From contig JAWWNJ010000170.1 in the NCBI GenBank assembly GCA_037176885.1, positions 248,001-312,000 on the forward strand: 64,000 nucleotides of DNA, given 5' to 3'. The notes beneath the pieces were generated by a model. The model was not told the DNA's origin. It saw only the letters and a program-made list of their open reading frames with translations, and ran no database searches. This document shows positions 34,355 through 48,000 of the stretch, in pieces. The number at the start of each line of letters is the position of its first letter. Position 1 is the stretch's first letter. Made by a program: the position numbers and the translations under genes. Origin of the DNA: Favolaschia claudopus. Taxonomy: Eukaryota; Basidiomycota; Agaricomycetes; Agaricales; Mycenaceae.

Positions 34355-35486
34355 ATGAAGGTCCCCGTGGTAGACAGGGTGCTGAGACTCGGTGACGATC
34401 GAGAGGCGATTCTTTTACTGCTCAAGTCGTGTTCAGAAATCCAGCTTGTTCATGTGGGCGTCCAAAGCAAGTTCTTATTTCAAGTTGTGTCCGAATACAT
34501 GGACCGGAGCGTGAATACGGGTGAAGTCGACTTGCATGGTGAGGAACCTTGACAAATCTTTATATCGCTGACTTCTTGTAAGGGAAAACGCCAACCTACC
34601 ATTCTATTCCGAGACCCACCATCGAGGGTTTGCCTGAAGAGTTGCAAACGAACATCGCCGAGCACCTCGACATCCGATCTTTAGGGTTTTTGGCTGAGGC
34701 CTTGAAGCTTTTCGATCCGGAATGCAAGCGCCTGGTGGACCTCATAATATGCGATGCATTTCGAGCCGTCGGGTTGAGCTGGAAGTCCGTGCAGTTTTTG
34801 CTGTCTTGTACACGCGGCCTGATAACAGGGGACTTTCTGTATTACCTGCTTCTGTGCTCCGGCACACATCGGTTCGAGGCCACGTCGTCGACAATGATTA
34901 TCGTGGTCGAAATGGAGGAAATGGTGCCTCTTGCCGCGCAATTTATATCTGCTTCTTCGGAATATACCGCGGTAAGATTGCCCCGCACGGTCGTCCCCTC
35001 AACTTACGAACTTTCTGTCCAAAGGAGAGCGCAGACGCGTGCAACGACGACCCCGTCATAGCCATGTCAACGTCCGCGGTTCAGTTCAAGATCATCATTC
35101 GCTCTTCTCTCTGTCCCCAAGCGTGGGTGATGAAACAGCCGTATACCAACCTCTTCAACTGGTTGTCCGGCCCCGAGTTGTTCGTCGGCTATCACAAACT
35201 CACTTTCAACCGTCAAGCCATGGCTGGTTCCAGCGCCAGCGACGATATTACCGTAAGATGGGATGAGGACCGGAGCGTGGCACTTGTCACTTACGATAGC
35301 GAGCCTGTGGCACTAACTTGCCCGTCCTTGGCCCGGTCTAGTAGGGATGGCGATTCTTTGACGTTTGCCCTGCTCCAGCGCTGGGCGTCCCCAGTCGTTG
35401 AAAATAGAGTGACTGTCTACTGGCGTCTGGGGTCTTGCAAACACTTTGAAGGGGCGGCCCGGTACTTACAGGTTGTAGATTGTTAG
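34355..35486 (+). CDS. F-box protein with degenerate nucleotidyltransferase-like segment
   Basis: Three exons (34355-34538, 34583-34971, 35025-35486) sum to 1035 nt, 344 residues. Exon 2 has a clear F-box: IEGLPEELQTNIAEHLDIRS followed by LAEALKLFDPECKRLV. The next block, RGLITGDFLYYLLLCSGTHR, sits where the gene at 24225-25672 has its G-S ... D-x-D segment, but GS has become GD and the D-x-D is absent (STMIIVV). The two genes are paralogues with the same order of parts, and the catalytic pattern is lost here. The C-terminus VTVYWRLGSCKHFEGAARYL is compact. The role would be an SCF adaptor; enzyme activity is unlikely. Confidence 0.65.
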
Positions 35487-37343
35487 GTTGAGACTGGTAT
35501 TGTGCATAAGGAATGAAACATCGTGAGATAAATGGAAGACGGAGATAAGGGGTTAAATACCAGCGCACGGTAGTCTACAAAGGCCGTGTAGGCGCTCGCA
35601 CAACAATCAAGGAAGGATAATGCGGAAATGTTACTCATGAAAAAAAAAAGTAAAAGTACGAGTCATGCCGCACGGAGTGACGGCCCGCTTACCGCATGTA
35701 ATGTTTTGAACAGAACCTATCAATGCCGAAACCGTTTTGTATGTTAGTGCCTTTTGATGGATCTGTGGTCTACATGGTTTTTCACTACTCCTCACCTTGG
35801 AATGCTCAAAATTGTAATTGAGTTTCTGAACTAATTTGACTTTACCTTGAGACGTATTATGGGACCTTCCATTTAAGTCGTGAGCTCGTTCGCAGACTAC
35901 CTGCAACTCTGAATTTCTGCAATCGGCAGAACCGGCACACGAGCACCGGATTGCGGGCGCCCTGCTCAAATTGATGGTTCGGATCGCTTTTGCTCGGAGA
36001 AATCCGATGGATTGATCGCAGTGCACTTCGCCGCCAGTGAGCCGAACTTCGGGACAAAATTTGCACTGAGAAGTTGCAAAAGAATAGATTGTATTCAGAA
36101 GTAGAACTACAGGTTAAATAGGCCAGTGGGATGAAGTGAGGCGACCCCACGATGGCGCGTGGCGAGGGAATGCAATCAAATGTTGGCGAGGGGGTAGCGG
36201 GTGCGACGAATGACGTCAAGAAGTCGACAACGCCCACTGTCGATGTCTCGATTCATCCGAAAGAAAGAGAAAAAGAAAGATTTAAACAGTCAGCGAGCGG
36301 AGGCAGGGTAAGATACAGCCTGCATTCCAGAATTACGCCGCCGAGGCAGAATAAGGACAGGGTTGGTGGGGGATACGGTCCAGAGGATTGGGGATGATAC
36401 AAGTAGAGCATCAATTAACGTCGGGGCGACCCGTGAGCATGCAGGCACGGCGAGGAGGCGAGATAACCGGACGGTAGGGGCGGCCGCACGTTTGGGGCTT
36501 CTGAACGACAAAACGAGGAATAAGGAGAAAGCAGAGGGTTATCTTGGAGTCGGGGACGGATACCCAGGCACGCAGCACCCAGGAGAGCTGCCGGAATGGG
36601 GTAAAGCGGCTGCCTAGGTGTAGCGAACGAATCACGATGGATGCGCCATATCAGCGTTGTTTCTCTATAGCAGAGCAGTTAGTAGGGCCTAAAAAGAGAG
36701 CACAAGCACGCACCAAGGCAGAGGAGGGGATCCGAGCCGAAAAAACGAGCAGCCGCTAAATCCAGCGGCAATGTGCGCACGGCCGCAAGAGCGATGCTAG
36801 AGTCAAGCCAGGCGGGGAGAGATATCCCCCATGGTATGGTAGCATACTGTCGAAATTCTAGGGCGAACGCGCCAGCGTAAGCCGCGTTTCAGGTAATACG
36901 AGGCAGATGTGGTGCGGTGGAGACCGGCCAATAGCGACATTCAGCGGCATATCAGAGGCCAAGAAGCGAGCAGGTGGCAGAAGAAACCTTGAAGACCGTA
37001 TAGCCTGAGTTGTAGGACGACAGGGGAGGCAGGAGCGGCGGAGCAGGGTGAGCGAGGAGGAGGGAGTGGAGTGATGTGGAAGTGATGGGAAAGCAACATT
37101 CGCAAACAATTTCCCAAATAGGATGAGCGCGATGCGCCTCGTGCACGGACCATCAACGGCGCAAAGCGCGGGCGAGTGGTGGGCGCCGGTGCGGGTACAG
37201 GTCGTGGGAAGAGGGTGGTTTGATTCATCAGGTTGACCTCTAAACGAGAGGGCTTGATATATCGTCACCGTACGCTCACCACCGATGGTCTGATATATCA
37301 AAACGCCCTATACGGCTGCAGTATCGGCTTTCTCGCAAGCAGC
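35487..37343. other. gene-poor region with a repeat related to the later array
   Basis: No supported gene. Around 35628-35700, a segment (AAAAGTACGAGTCATGCCGC, then ACGGAGTGACGGC) resembles 50170-50215 near the start of array unit 2, so it may be an old fragment of the same repeat. 36150-37200 is purine-rich on the plus strand and GC-rich, without a coding signal. Confidence 0.4.
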
Positions 37344-38528
37344 ATGCACGATCTCCTTGCGTGCTCTCTTGTCGCTCGATGTTGGGTACACCCCGCACAA
37401 TCGATCCTCTTTCGGTCGCCTGGGAAGCACATTCATGATATGTCGTCCTCCTATACTGCCGAGAGGACTAGAAGGAGGTGGTTCCTGTTCTATCGTGCCA
37501 TAATCTTTTCCCCTCATCTTGCCTGCCTTGTCCGCGAACTGTATCTGGGAGCTATTCAAATGGATCGCCGGACCATCGAATCCATATCCCGACTGCCCTT
37601 CACGCATTTGGAGAGCCTGTGGTTGGCCTTGCCGAAGGAGGTAGAGACACCTGGATCGCTGACAGCACTCGTTGCTCAGGATACTCTTCGCCATCTGAAG
37701 TTGTATCGATGTGAAGATATTGTGGAGCTATTGCAGCATCGCTCAGCGCCAATCCGACATCTCGACCTCGTATATCAGGGTGATTCAGATTTACGAACCT
37801 TTCGATGGATTGAAAACACATCACGCATCCATGTCGTGGTGCTGGAACTTGATGGAGACTTCGATATTCCATTTGGTAGCAGGCTAGAGTTAGCCTCCCT
37901 ATTGAAGCCCTTCGATATGTCAAAGGTCAAAGCATTTCGCATCGAACCCGATAATCGGGTGACTATTTCGTGGAAATCGATGCCCAAGAACGCGATTGAG
38001 ATGCTTGATATTTTCATTGATGTGCGCCCATCTTTGTCTAAATTATTCTGATTATCTCATCACTTATTCAGGACGGCCTCACTGAATTCCTCGACCTCTC
38101 CAAGTTCCCCAACCTGCGGTATCTCCGCTTGGAGTTCGGGTATGGGATACCTGACATGTCCCTCCCCGCGTTGAGGAGCATCGCGCCTTCCCAGAAAATT
38201 CAGACACTGGTCATCTCTATGTGTGACTATCCGCTGGACATGTCATTGTTCCCCGACTTGGATTCTATTTTAGCTTCGCTTCCGGTTTCGAGTGTGGAGA
38301 TAGAACAAACAGGAATATTCGATCCGAATGCGTCCCGTTTTTACCCCAACTTGGTTGAGCGGAAGCTGGTAGGGTTGTTTATATCATGTGTTCGGAGTCG
38401 TTGGCTCACTTTATTGGTTTCACTCCTAGTTCAGTTCAGTTCACCGGTCTTATGAATTCAATGAGGAGGAAATTGCACAACGGTGGCGAGTGAGTAAATC
38501 TACAATTGTATTTCGCGATCAAAGCTGA
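37344..38528 (+). CDS. LRR/F-box-like protein, 5' end uncertain
   Basis: Exons 37344-38021, 38072-38368 and 38430-38528 join in frame (357 residues). The first visible block, HDLLACSLVARCWVHPAQSI, is the second half of the F-box seen in many Agaricomycete F-box/LRR proteins (usually PELI...LL-CSLVCR-W). The first half (LP-E-I) is not visible upstream, so either an upstream exon was missed or the gene is truncated. The body has irregular leucine-rich repeats (FTHLESLWLALP, TLRHLKLYRC, NLRYLRLEFG). The end reads YEFNEEEIAQRWRVSKS. It lies directly before the CHAT tandem array. Probable SCF adaptor. Confidence 0.65.
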
Positions 38529-38724
38529 GAGGTAACCTATTATCCTAGGATCTCATTGACACCTTGTAAACACTGAATGAACCTGTGTATGCCAAACTGA
38601 ATTTTATAATGAACATACACATTCTAAGTTCTGGCTCCTGCTGTCTCGCTTTCAGTTCGTTTCGGGCGCCAGGCTATGAAGTTTTGAATACTCCTTTTCT
38701 CCATCGATGCTTCTACGAGTCGAT

Positions 38725-41700
38725 AGGGCTTGCTGGTCGCACACGCTAAATTCTGTGCAATGTTGTGTCGATCGAGTTTGTTTTGTCGTCGACACCTCTT
38801 TCGCCCAGTTCTTTCGTTTCCTGGAGATCAGAAGAATTTTCGTCTGTCGGTGGACCTTCCGAGCGTACCCTGATGTGTGCGATCATGAAAATCGGGCCAT
38901 AGAGAGGACAAAAAGGTCTCTCTCTTGCGCGGCACTACATAGCAACTTGCTTGTTATCAAACCGAGAGCGAATCCAGCCAGCTAGTTGTAGATCGCACCA
39001 TAGATCTTAAGCGCACGCGCGACTCTTTAAGTCTCGTCGAATAGAAGATATATAGCCACCCGATTTCTTAAATTGAAGGCGCATCCAGCTACGCGAGGAT
39101 ACCATCCACCCTCCATGCCCTGACACCGTCAAGCGCTAGATCAGAACCGCCGTCAGCGAATGTCGCTCCAAAGCAGCATCTCGTAGTCCACCCTCAGTCT
39201 TATTCCTGGTTTATCGCATGGTGCTAGACCTCGTATCGCGAATTCGCACGCGAGAACGACGGCGGGACAAACAACAACAACGCACGACCGGACTCGTACG
39301 CGAATGCAGTACTTATATGCCTCAGCGAAGGGCGGAGTGTATCGACTGTATTCCCTGAGGCAAGTCAGCAACGACATCACCGCCGATGAATAAAGAAACG
39401 CGGTCTGTACCTGTACGTGGATCCTCACTAGACCCTGCATTGTTGCCCAAGCCGCATGCGCGCGCACGCGAGACGTAGCCCGAAAACCTAGCACTCGCCG
39501 CCGTTCACATCCCCGTCATGCTCTCCCGCCTCTCAAACATCCCATCAAGCTACGACCCATCCGATCTCTTCATCCCATCTACATCCTCCTTCTCCCCACC
39601 TCATCTCCACCATGCCAGCCACAGACAAGCGAACCCATCTCCACTCTTACGCAAGGCCGAGGTGAATCTGTACACTCGAATGAGCAACGATGCGGCCAAC
39701 GAAACCGAACTCACTGTACCTGTATGCTGATCGGCACAGCATGCGTGCGCCAGCATCCCGCCTTCAGCACACCCAAGACGTCTGCGTCCCCGACGTCCTT
39801 CGTTTCCGCATCTCTATTCATCATCCGATGAACAAAGCCCATTGCCCCTTCCCTCTCCTCTCCATCCCCATCCCCATCCCCCGCTCATTCCACATCCCAT
39901 CCGCGCCACCCCCCGTCGATCTTCGTTCTCCGATCGCCGTACCCCTCCTTCTCCTTCTCCCAATCCCATCTTCCTCCACATCCGCTCGACAAAGACGAGC
40001 TCTCCACGCCGCTCCAGGACCTCCACCTCATCTTCTGATCATCCCATCCCTGCCCCCTCCCGCACAGGATACGCAGCACTACGCCTCGCCCATAAGGATC
40101 CCTCGTCTCCTCTCCCCTCTCCCCGGCCCACCGCTCCCATACTCTATGCATCTACCCGCCTCCATTCTCCCGCCCCCAGAGGAATGCCGCTCTTCCACTT
40201 CCCGAGGCAGAAGAAGCTGTCGTCTCTCCTACCACCGAAGTAAAGCCGACCAGCGCCGCAATGAGGAGAGACCGAGGAAATGAGCGTGAGCGGGAGGGGC
40301 ATACGGGAAGATTGAGCGGAGAGAGACGTTGATGCCGATCTCGTTGATGGCTACGTCGATACGCGAGACGTCGAGGTAGGCGAAGGTGAGGTGTCGTGGG
40401 CGGCGGCGCAGACCGGGAAAGATGCGCTGCGTGTTGGTGAGCCACCCATCCTCGAGCACCCTGGAGCGAAGGCGCACAGAAACGGGAGACGATATGATCT
40501 AGCCTTATCGCGGACCTTGAGGGACGGCGTAGGGCGAGGTGGGGTGGAGTAAGATGAAAGTGAGGTAAGTAACGTATCGAAACGTCTGGTATCGAGCGGC
40601 GCAATGTACATGAATGTGGAAGTGGGCTTGAGTGCCCCAGCGAGCCAGTAGCAAGAGAGTGGTGCAAACGGGGAGAAGGGGATTGAGGTGCGGGTAATGT
40701 GGGTGTTGGAGGGACAAAGTACGGTACGTGTAGTTTGGGGAAGGGTAAGTAATGAAAGCGGGTAGGTGAAGTAGTTACGCCGCCCGATGTTGATGGACGG
40801 AGCGGCAGGAGCTAGCTGCAGGGGAGGAGGGTCGATAGCGTGGGATTAGCGTGGGTAGCGAGAGAAGGGAAAGCCAGCGACGACGAAAACGAAGGGGAAT
40901 GGAAGATGTGTCGACGCGATAAATGATGGGTGGAACCGACAGTAGAATAGACGGGAGAGGAAGATATGGTAGCGGAGCGTACGATAGCTGTGGGTAAGGA
41001 AGGAAAAAGAAGGACCCCGAAAGGAAACAGATATCCGGATGAACGCCTGACGCCCGTGCCACGGCGGCGCAAGAACCACTAGAAGCGGCTGGCGCGACTG
41101 TTCGCGGCATTGGCGTTCCGGCTGTTGTCCGTTGAGGAAGGTGCCGGTCTATACCGTGCCGCATCGCCTCCTATGACCGTTGGATGCCGGGATACGTCGC
41201 TAGCGGCGAGTGTCGGGACTATGTAGGAGTGACAGGCAGGGAAGAGAACGATGCCGGATCGAAGCAGCTAGGAAGCCGGGAGGGCTACACCAGTCGTGCG
41301 CGCGTGAGTGGGGGAAACATGAACGGCGGAGAGGCTGTAGCGTTGACGACACCCGTGTCGGTGAGCAGAAGCAGAAACCGCTAGCTGGGGCAAGCGGGAG
41401 CCCAAACGATGTAAGTCGAGTCGGGGTGTCGACAGAACTGCGAAGAGAATCGCGAAGGAGAAGAAATTTCCGGGCTTGGAGCCTTGGAGGTGTATTAGTA
41501 TCAAGCTCAACGAAGATATTGAGTTTTGAAGCTTACTAGCAAGTGCAGACTCGGAATGTCGCATGGCCCTCCATGAACACCACCCCCGTTGCAGCGCGTG
41601 GCTTGTTATAACGCGAGGTGTATGCAAATCAACCAGACGATCGTCGACAGCGCTGGCAAAAGAAGGGGTTAGCATCGTCGCGATAATGAAGAAGAGGAAC

Positions 41701-44700
41701 AATGAGACGCACACGAGAGCCCATGAACACCTCGTCAACATCGCCTACGCTGGCTCACTTTCATCGAGAATCCGACGGCAAATTGCTACTTCCCGAATAC
41801 CAATTTTCTCGTGCTTGAGCAGGTATCCAGACGAACGTCTGGGCATCGACAGAAGAGAGGTAGCGTCTATAGTAGCGTTTTCATGCAGACAGCAGTCTTG
41901 GGAGGACTTGAGCTCGTCGAGGTGTGTGAGCTGGGCGAATCACGACGCAGTATCTTCATCTCCCATAGCCTCTTCGAGCCCCCATCGACCGAAAGCCAGC
42001 TACGAGTAGCGAGTCCATGGAAAGTAGCCAGTTGCCGGGAGCGTTGGAGCCAGAGGAGAACTGCTTGGACGTTGCCGTCGTCGACGTTGACGAGGACGTT
42101 GATCAATCAAAAGGACCACGTGTCTCCATCAATCGCGTACACAGACGCAAATAACGCGTTGTTTGAAGCCGTGTCCGTGTTTCACTTGCGGTCGAAAGCA
42201 AGAAATCAAAGGAAAGAGACGGAGGAGGCCAAGTATAGCTCAAAGTCTCGCGCTCTTCTGACTCGAATGTATCGTGTTCATTCAAGAAAATGTACATGTC
42301 TTTGGCAAGTCTTTGGTCATGCTTGCCCATCTGATGCCATCCCTCGATTGCCTTTGCTTCCCACCACCACAGGCGAAACTTGTGCCCTGATCTGTCTCGT
42401 CTACCTGCGCGTTGAAGGCCGCAATCTCTGTTCAAATGCTGCTCGCCAATCGTTCCTGCCTCTTCCGACTGCGCTGACTTTAAATTTTGATGTGAATTGT
42501 GGATGCGTCAAGCGACTGTTCCAAGACCTTCTGCCCATGGAGGGAAGCCTTACTTTCGTAGCGTAGTAAAGGTCCTTATCCTCAAACCAGATCTGCCAAT
42601 GCTGCGACGCTCAGCCTTTAGACCGCTTCTCTGCTCGAATTTCTGAACTGTGAAGTCCCATCTCGGACAGTCCAATTGGCAATTTGTGACTGAAATTCCA
42701 GGTTGTTCTGCTCCGTCGTTCGCTCCCACCTACAATAGCCGAAAAATCATAGCGCTCGCTGGACACCAACCTTCGCTGCGACGCGATTTCCGCAATACCC
42801 TCGGATGCACCTGCAATTATTCCTCCTTCATCGCATGCAATACCTCTAACTTTTACCCTCCTCCCGACACAGTCTCAAACTCATTCGGTACGTCCACTTT
42901 CAATTTCGTTCACCAAAATCCAGTGCGGTCATATCAATTCAATCAGTTTCCGATCAGTAACGTCCGTCGAACGCCCAAGAGTTAGCCAATAGATTGAAAG
43001 TTGGAGTCCTCGAACTGTTTCCGTCCGTCTCAATTTCGTTAAACAAGTGCATATCATCTCGATACCGTTTCAGAATCTGTCGACCGCCCGAGAATGATGA
43101 ACATGTTTGAATGATAACCCTACGGCTTGGTACGTCGTTACGATTAATATTTCCGGTTATGCTAAATCCTTGAACACACTCACATCACGCTCCCAGGCGC
43201 TCATATACGGTGTCGGTACAAAGTGAGATCTCAAGATTGAATTCTCCGGCGTGTATGATCTGAACGATCAGCATCGCATTCCTACTGCCTGTTTTTACCG
43301 AGAACTCAGGGTCACCGCAATACTAGCCTTGAATTAATCCTCCAGGTTGGATTTTCGAAACGATCGATCTCACATTCTGACATTCTTAACAGAAACTCGC
43401 GGTCGCCCCAATATTCATCGACCCAGAATGATTACTCGTTGATACATCTCATTGCCAACATGCCGTATTCGCGTCTCGCGTCTTCCTCTTAATGTTGACA
43501 CAACGAATCACAGCATATACATTTTTTTCACCTTTCCGACAACGACGACTGATGTGCGAGCCGAAACAAATCCATGCTGTCAAATATTGATTGCAGCGGA
43601 CTGCTTGCTCGTCGAGGGTTCACTGTAAGCACTCAATTTTCCTGTTTTACTGTTCGGTCACCTCGTATTGACTAAACATCAGTCTCCCTGCTCAAGGCGA
43701 CAAAAGGCTGGTCGCGACATCATTCCTCTGACTACGAAACGGCGACCTCCATGACAGTTCAGGCAAGCGAGTCTCGTGAGCTTATCCTTCTAACTTGAAG
43801 CTAAGCTGTGCTCCCCCCCCTTATCCGTTTACAGTATCCTTCCAGCTCAATCTTCAACGGCGGCTCAGATATAAGCGACCTCGCTCCTCAAATTGGTTCT
43901 TGTTCAATCTCTTAAATTTGAATGCACTCATTAAGCTGCTCAATCTCGGCCATTTCCTTGCTTGTACGAATTGAAGAGGGTTCAGGTGTAAATTTAATTT
44001 TTGTCCGCCAGTTTCAAATCAGTTTCGCTAAATAAAATTCGCCTTGCCTAGCCTTCTAATTCGACAAAAACGGAGCAACTTTCGCTCTTTCCCGGTGATT
44101 CCAGACTCATCTCATTCCCTCACACTCAACTTCTGCTGCATATTCCAAGATTCTTCTCAGGCCAATCTTGGCTTTCCACCAGGTGTCGACATGAACTACA
44201 AGGACCCCAGGTACAAGCTTATTTTGTTGCAGCATCTGTTTACGAGAGATAAGGGATGACGGTTAACGATGAACGTGGGTGCGATTGTCGGCGCCAAAGT
44301 TGTTGAACGCCCAATGAGAATTTCGATTTATCCACGGCACAGATACCTACCCTAAGCGCTCAGTTTCATTTCTCGTTCTAATTCCAATCAATTGCAGCGC
44401 GATTCTCCGCAAGAATCAAGCTTTAAATTTTTTGAAGCATAGGTATGGAGTGTTGAAACAACTGAACTTCAATGTTGGAAGGGTTTCTGGAAGGGGTATG
44501 TTCAACAAACGCGGCTCGTACTCCAGAGGCTGTGATGGGCGTGCATTCGGAGTGTTTAAAGACGTAATGTGTTGAGAAGTTCATTTCTCGGAGCGTGCCG
44601 CATGGAGAACATGCAGTGTGTTTATTTCAGATCTCGAGCTGATTTTCAAATGCAACACTGTAGCAATGGATACCAAGGTCCAAATATCAATGCAGGAAAT

Positions 44701-45014
44701 TCCTCCCAAACCAAACTTGACTGCAAGAATTTCATAAATACTGCTCCGGCTTCCCTTGATACTGTCGCCCTCCACGTAAGTTTATTCTCGCTCACACCGG
44801 TAGGTATGCTGCATTCCGGGAGATTGTCCACGACTCCACGGTGCTTATGTATATCAATGTATGTGAAATTTTGTCTGAATATGGTGTGGTCTATTCAAGG
44901 AGGTGTTGACAATCTCAGATCATGCGCCTCATGTTCTACAGCCCTTACAGTGCTGCAGGTAATTTATACAATCACTGTCGCTCCTAGGCCTCCTCCCACT
45001 TGCCTCTTACCACC
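38725..45014. repeat. array unit 1: diverged repeat upstream of the first TPR-CHAT gene
   Basis: Segments match unit 2 in the same order. Examples are 38734-38780 with 50219-50270, 39020-39190 with 50552-50722, 41560-41900 with 53190-53510 and 44575-45010 with 55830-56300. No intact gene is seen. Coding-like fragments occur on the minus strand near 40230-40480 (blocks VLEDGWLTNTQRIFPGLRRR and LTFAYLDVSRID) and near 41760-41850 (GIREVAICRRILDE), suggesting a degraded gene within the unit. A C-rich Pro/Ser-coding stretch spans 39840-40240. Confidence 0.7.
44955..44975 (+). promoter_or_regulatory. conserved TATA region of the first TPR-CHAT gene
   Basis: GTAATTTATACAATCACTG lies about 50 bp before the ATG at 45015. 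Unit 2 has GTGATTTATATAATCACTG at the matching place. About 250 bp around it are well conserved between the units, unlike much of the upstream repeat. Confidence 0.5.
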
Positions 45015-48000
45015 ATGTCGGAATTGCATACAGTGTAAGCACATAATTTTGACCTTTTGTCCAACTTGAAGCTGATCCGGTTTTGTGATTGAAATAGTAT
45101 CACACTTTGCGGTAAGCTCCTCCAAACATCCTTATGACCAAATTATCCTTAGCTGTGTCCTTTATGCATAGAGCTCCATGTCGAGTCTCTGGAATACCCA
45201 CATGAGGACCTTCCAGGTGGGATGAAGATGTTCGCTCAGCTCATTATTAAAGAGCACATCTGTTTGCAAGCATTACCAGTGGAACCAGAACCTGATGGGA
45301 AAACCTGGAAACTCAGAATTGATTGCAGAATGTAAGTGATTTCAGCCAAACCCTACAGAGTCATCCTTCATATATTATTAGCCCACCCCATGCTTCAATA
45401 TTCAAACTCGCCTTTTTGCGCCAGAGTGAAATGGGTGGAACTAGGCTGGTTGGCCATATGGGAATCCAAAGAGACCACATCCTTGAATTGAGAACATCAA
45501 CAATAAGTAGGTATCTAGTCTGGTTTTTATGCATTTTGATTGCTAACAGTTACAACCCAGTGGTTACAGCTCAACTCAATACTGTGAACTCTGATGGCCC
45601 TTGCCTGAAACTGGGTGCCAGTTTCACAGTCTCCCAGTCTCTCACCCATGACACATCAATACCTGACCTGCCAGAGAGCAAGAATGAGTTTGACCCAATG
45701 TTTTGGTATCAACTTCTAGTTGCAAGCTGTGATTCGGGAACATTGCAGGCCTACAACACCCTAGAGGAGGGGCAGTTCTTCACAGACTCTCTGCAGATTT
45801 GGTTAACACATGAGATGATTCTGTTGCATTGTCAAGACAGGGAGAAGCGGCTCAAAGCACTGTATCTTCTGGGCAATCTCAGCATGGAGATATACAAATC
45901 TTCAGGTTTCATTCAAGATCTGAACCAGACAATATGTATATACGCTGATACAGTTCGAGACAAACCAATGTCACCTATGTGTAATACAACTCTAGGAGAA
46001 GCCCTGACAGAGCGTATCCAGCAATTGAATAGGCTGGACGATATCACCAAAGCTGTTGCCTTATTCAAACAATGTCTTGATCTGACACCTGATGGGCACC
46101 TAGTTAAGCCTTCACAGTTGAACGATCTCTGCAACCTCCTTCTTAGGCGCTTTAAGCAGCTCAAGAACCTTGATGATCTCAACCAGTCTATTACTTACGG
46201 AGAAGCTGCTGTAAATCTTACTGCTGATGACGATCCAGACCAGCTTTCCTGGATGTGCAATCTCGGCATCTCCCTTCTCTGTCGGTTTGATTGTCTTAGG
46301 AGCTTTGATGATCTCAACCAATCTATCACATTATTTGAGGCTTGTGTCCAGTCTACTCCTGACGGCCACCTGGAGAAGCCTGAGCTGCTGTACCACCTTG
46401 GTGTTTCCCTGCTACGTCGCTTTGATGAGGTTGAAGACCTTAATGATGTTCTCAAGTCTATGACTTATATACAGGCTGCTGTTGATCTCACTTCACATGG
46501 CCATCCCAGTAGGCCTTTATGGCTGACTGAACTTGCTAATTGTTTTTCTCACCGCTTTACTCACCTGGGTGACCTTGATGCCCTCAGCCAGTCTATTACC
46601 TGTTTAGAAACTGCCGTCAATCTCACTGCAGATGATGACATAGATCTAGACAAGACTACACAGTGGAACAACCTTGGCGTTTCCCTATTGAGTCGCTACG
46701 AGGAGTTTGGAAACCTTGATGATGTCAATCAATCTATCACTTGTCTGACAGCTGCAGTTGACCTCGCTCCAGATGACCATATTGACAGACCATCATATTT
46801 GAGTATGCTTGGCACTGCCTTGTTCCACCGTTCTTTGCACCTAGGCGACCTTGCTGATCTCAACCAGTCAATTACTCATGTAGAAGCTGCACTTTGTCTC
46901 ACTCCAGATGGCCACCCCGAAAGGCCTGCACAGTTGGATAGCCTTAACCGTTTACTGCATGAGCGCTTTCTTCGGTTGGGAGATATTGATGACCTCAACA
47001 ATTCTATCACTCGAGGAAAAGCTGCTGTAAATCTCGCTGTAGATGGTCACTTGGAAAAGTTTGGATATATGAGCAATCTTGGATCCTCACATTTCTCTCG
47101 CTTTGAGCGCCTTGGGAACCTTGAAGATCTCAACCAATCTATCATCCAATTTGAAACTTGTATCAAGCTGACTCCTGATGGGCAGCCGCACAAGTGTGGG
47201 CTCCTGCACAACCTTAGTAGTTCATTTCAAGCACGTTTTAAGCAACTTAGGGACCCTGCTGATCTCAACCAATGTATCACCTATGCAGAAGCAGCAGCGG
47301 ATATCACTCCTGATGGCCATCCTGGCAAGCCCTCATATCTTAACAGCCTTGGCAACTCTTTGCTCTTACGCTATTGGCACCAAAACTTTTTTGCTCCGGC
47401 GCTATGTGCACCAGCAGCATGACATTGGTGATCTCAACCAGTGTATCACCTATATCGAGGCTGCTGTTGATCAAGTGCCAGATGACCACTACCAGAAGCC
47501 TATGTGGCTGTGCAACCTTGGTCATGCCCTTTCGTGCCGTTATCTTTTGTCAAGAACGAATGAAGATGGTCAAAAGTTGTTACATTCTTATTCTTCAGCT
47601 GCATGCTCGTCATCTGGTGGGGCCTGGATCAGATTTAAGGCAGCACAAAAATGGGCTACATTTGCTCATACCCATCAGTCTTCATCTATTATCAAAGCAT
47701 ATACTACTGTCATTGAGGTTTTGCCTGAGTTGGCCTGGCTAGCATTGTCTATAGCTGATAGGCATCACCGTCTTTTAGAGGCTGGAAGTCTTGTGAGAGA
47801 TGGTGCAGCTGCTGCAATTGCAGCTGGTGATTTTCAAAAATCAGTTGAGTGGCTTGAACAGGGACGAAGCATAATCTGGGGTCAGTTCCTGGGATTGCGT
47901 ACCCCTGTAGATGACTTGAAGCAGAGGCACCCTGCACTTGCTGAACAGTTCATCTCTTTCTCTAAAGCATTGGAAGGTGCTGGAACTAAAACAAGTTCGA

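Noticed and set aside
36150..37200. Purine-rich stretch as a CRISPR-like or satellite array
   Set aside because: No regular repeat period is visible, and CRISPR arrays are not expected in a eukaryotic genome.
39518..40283. Pro/Ser-rich plus-strand frames as a secreted or structural protein
   Set aside because: The same C-rich strand gives long frames in all phases, and the matching place in unit 2 does not keep the frame. Low-complexity DNA explains it.
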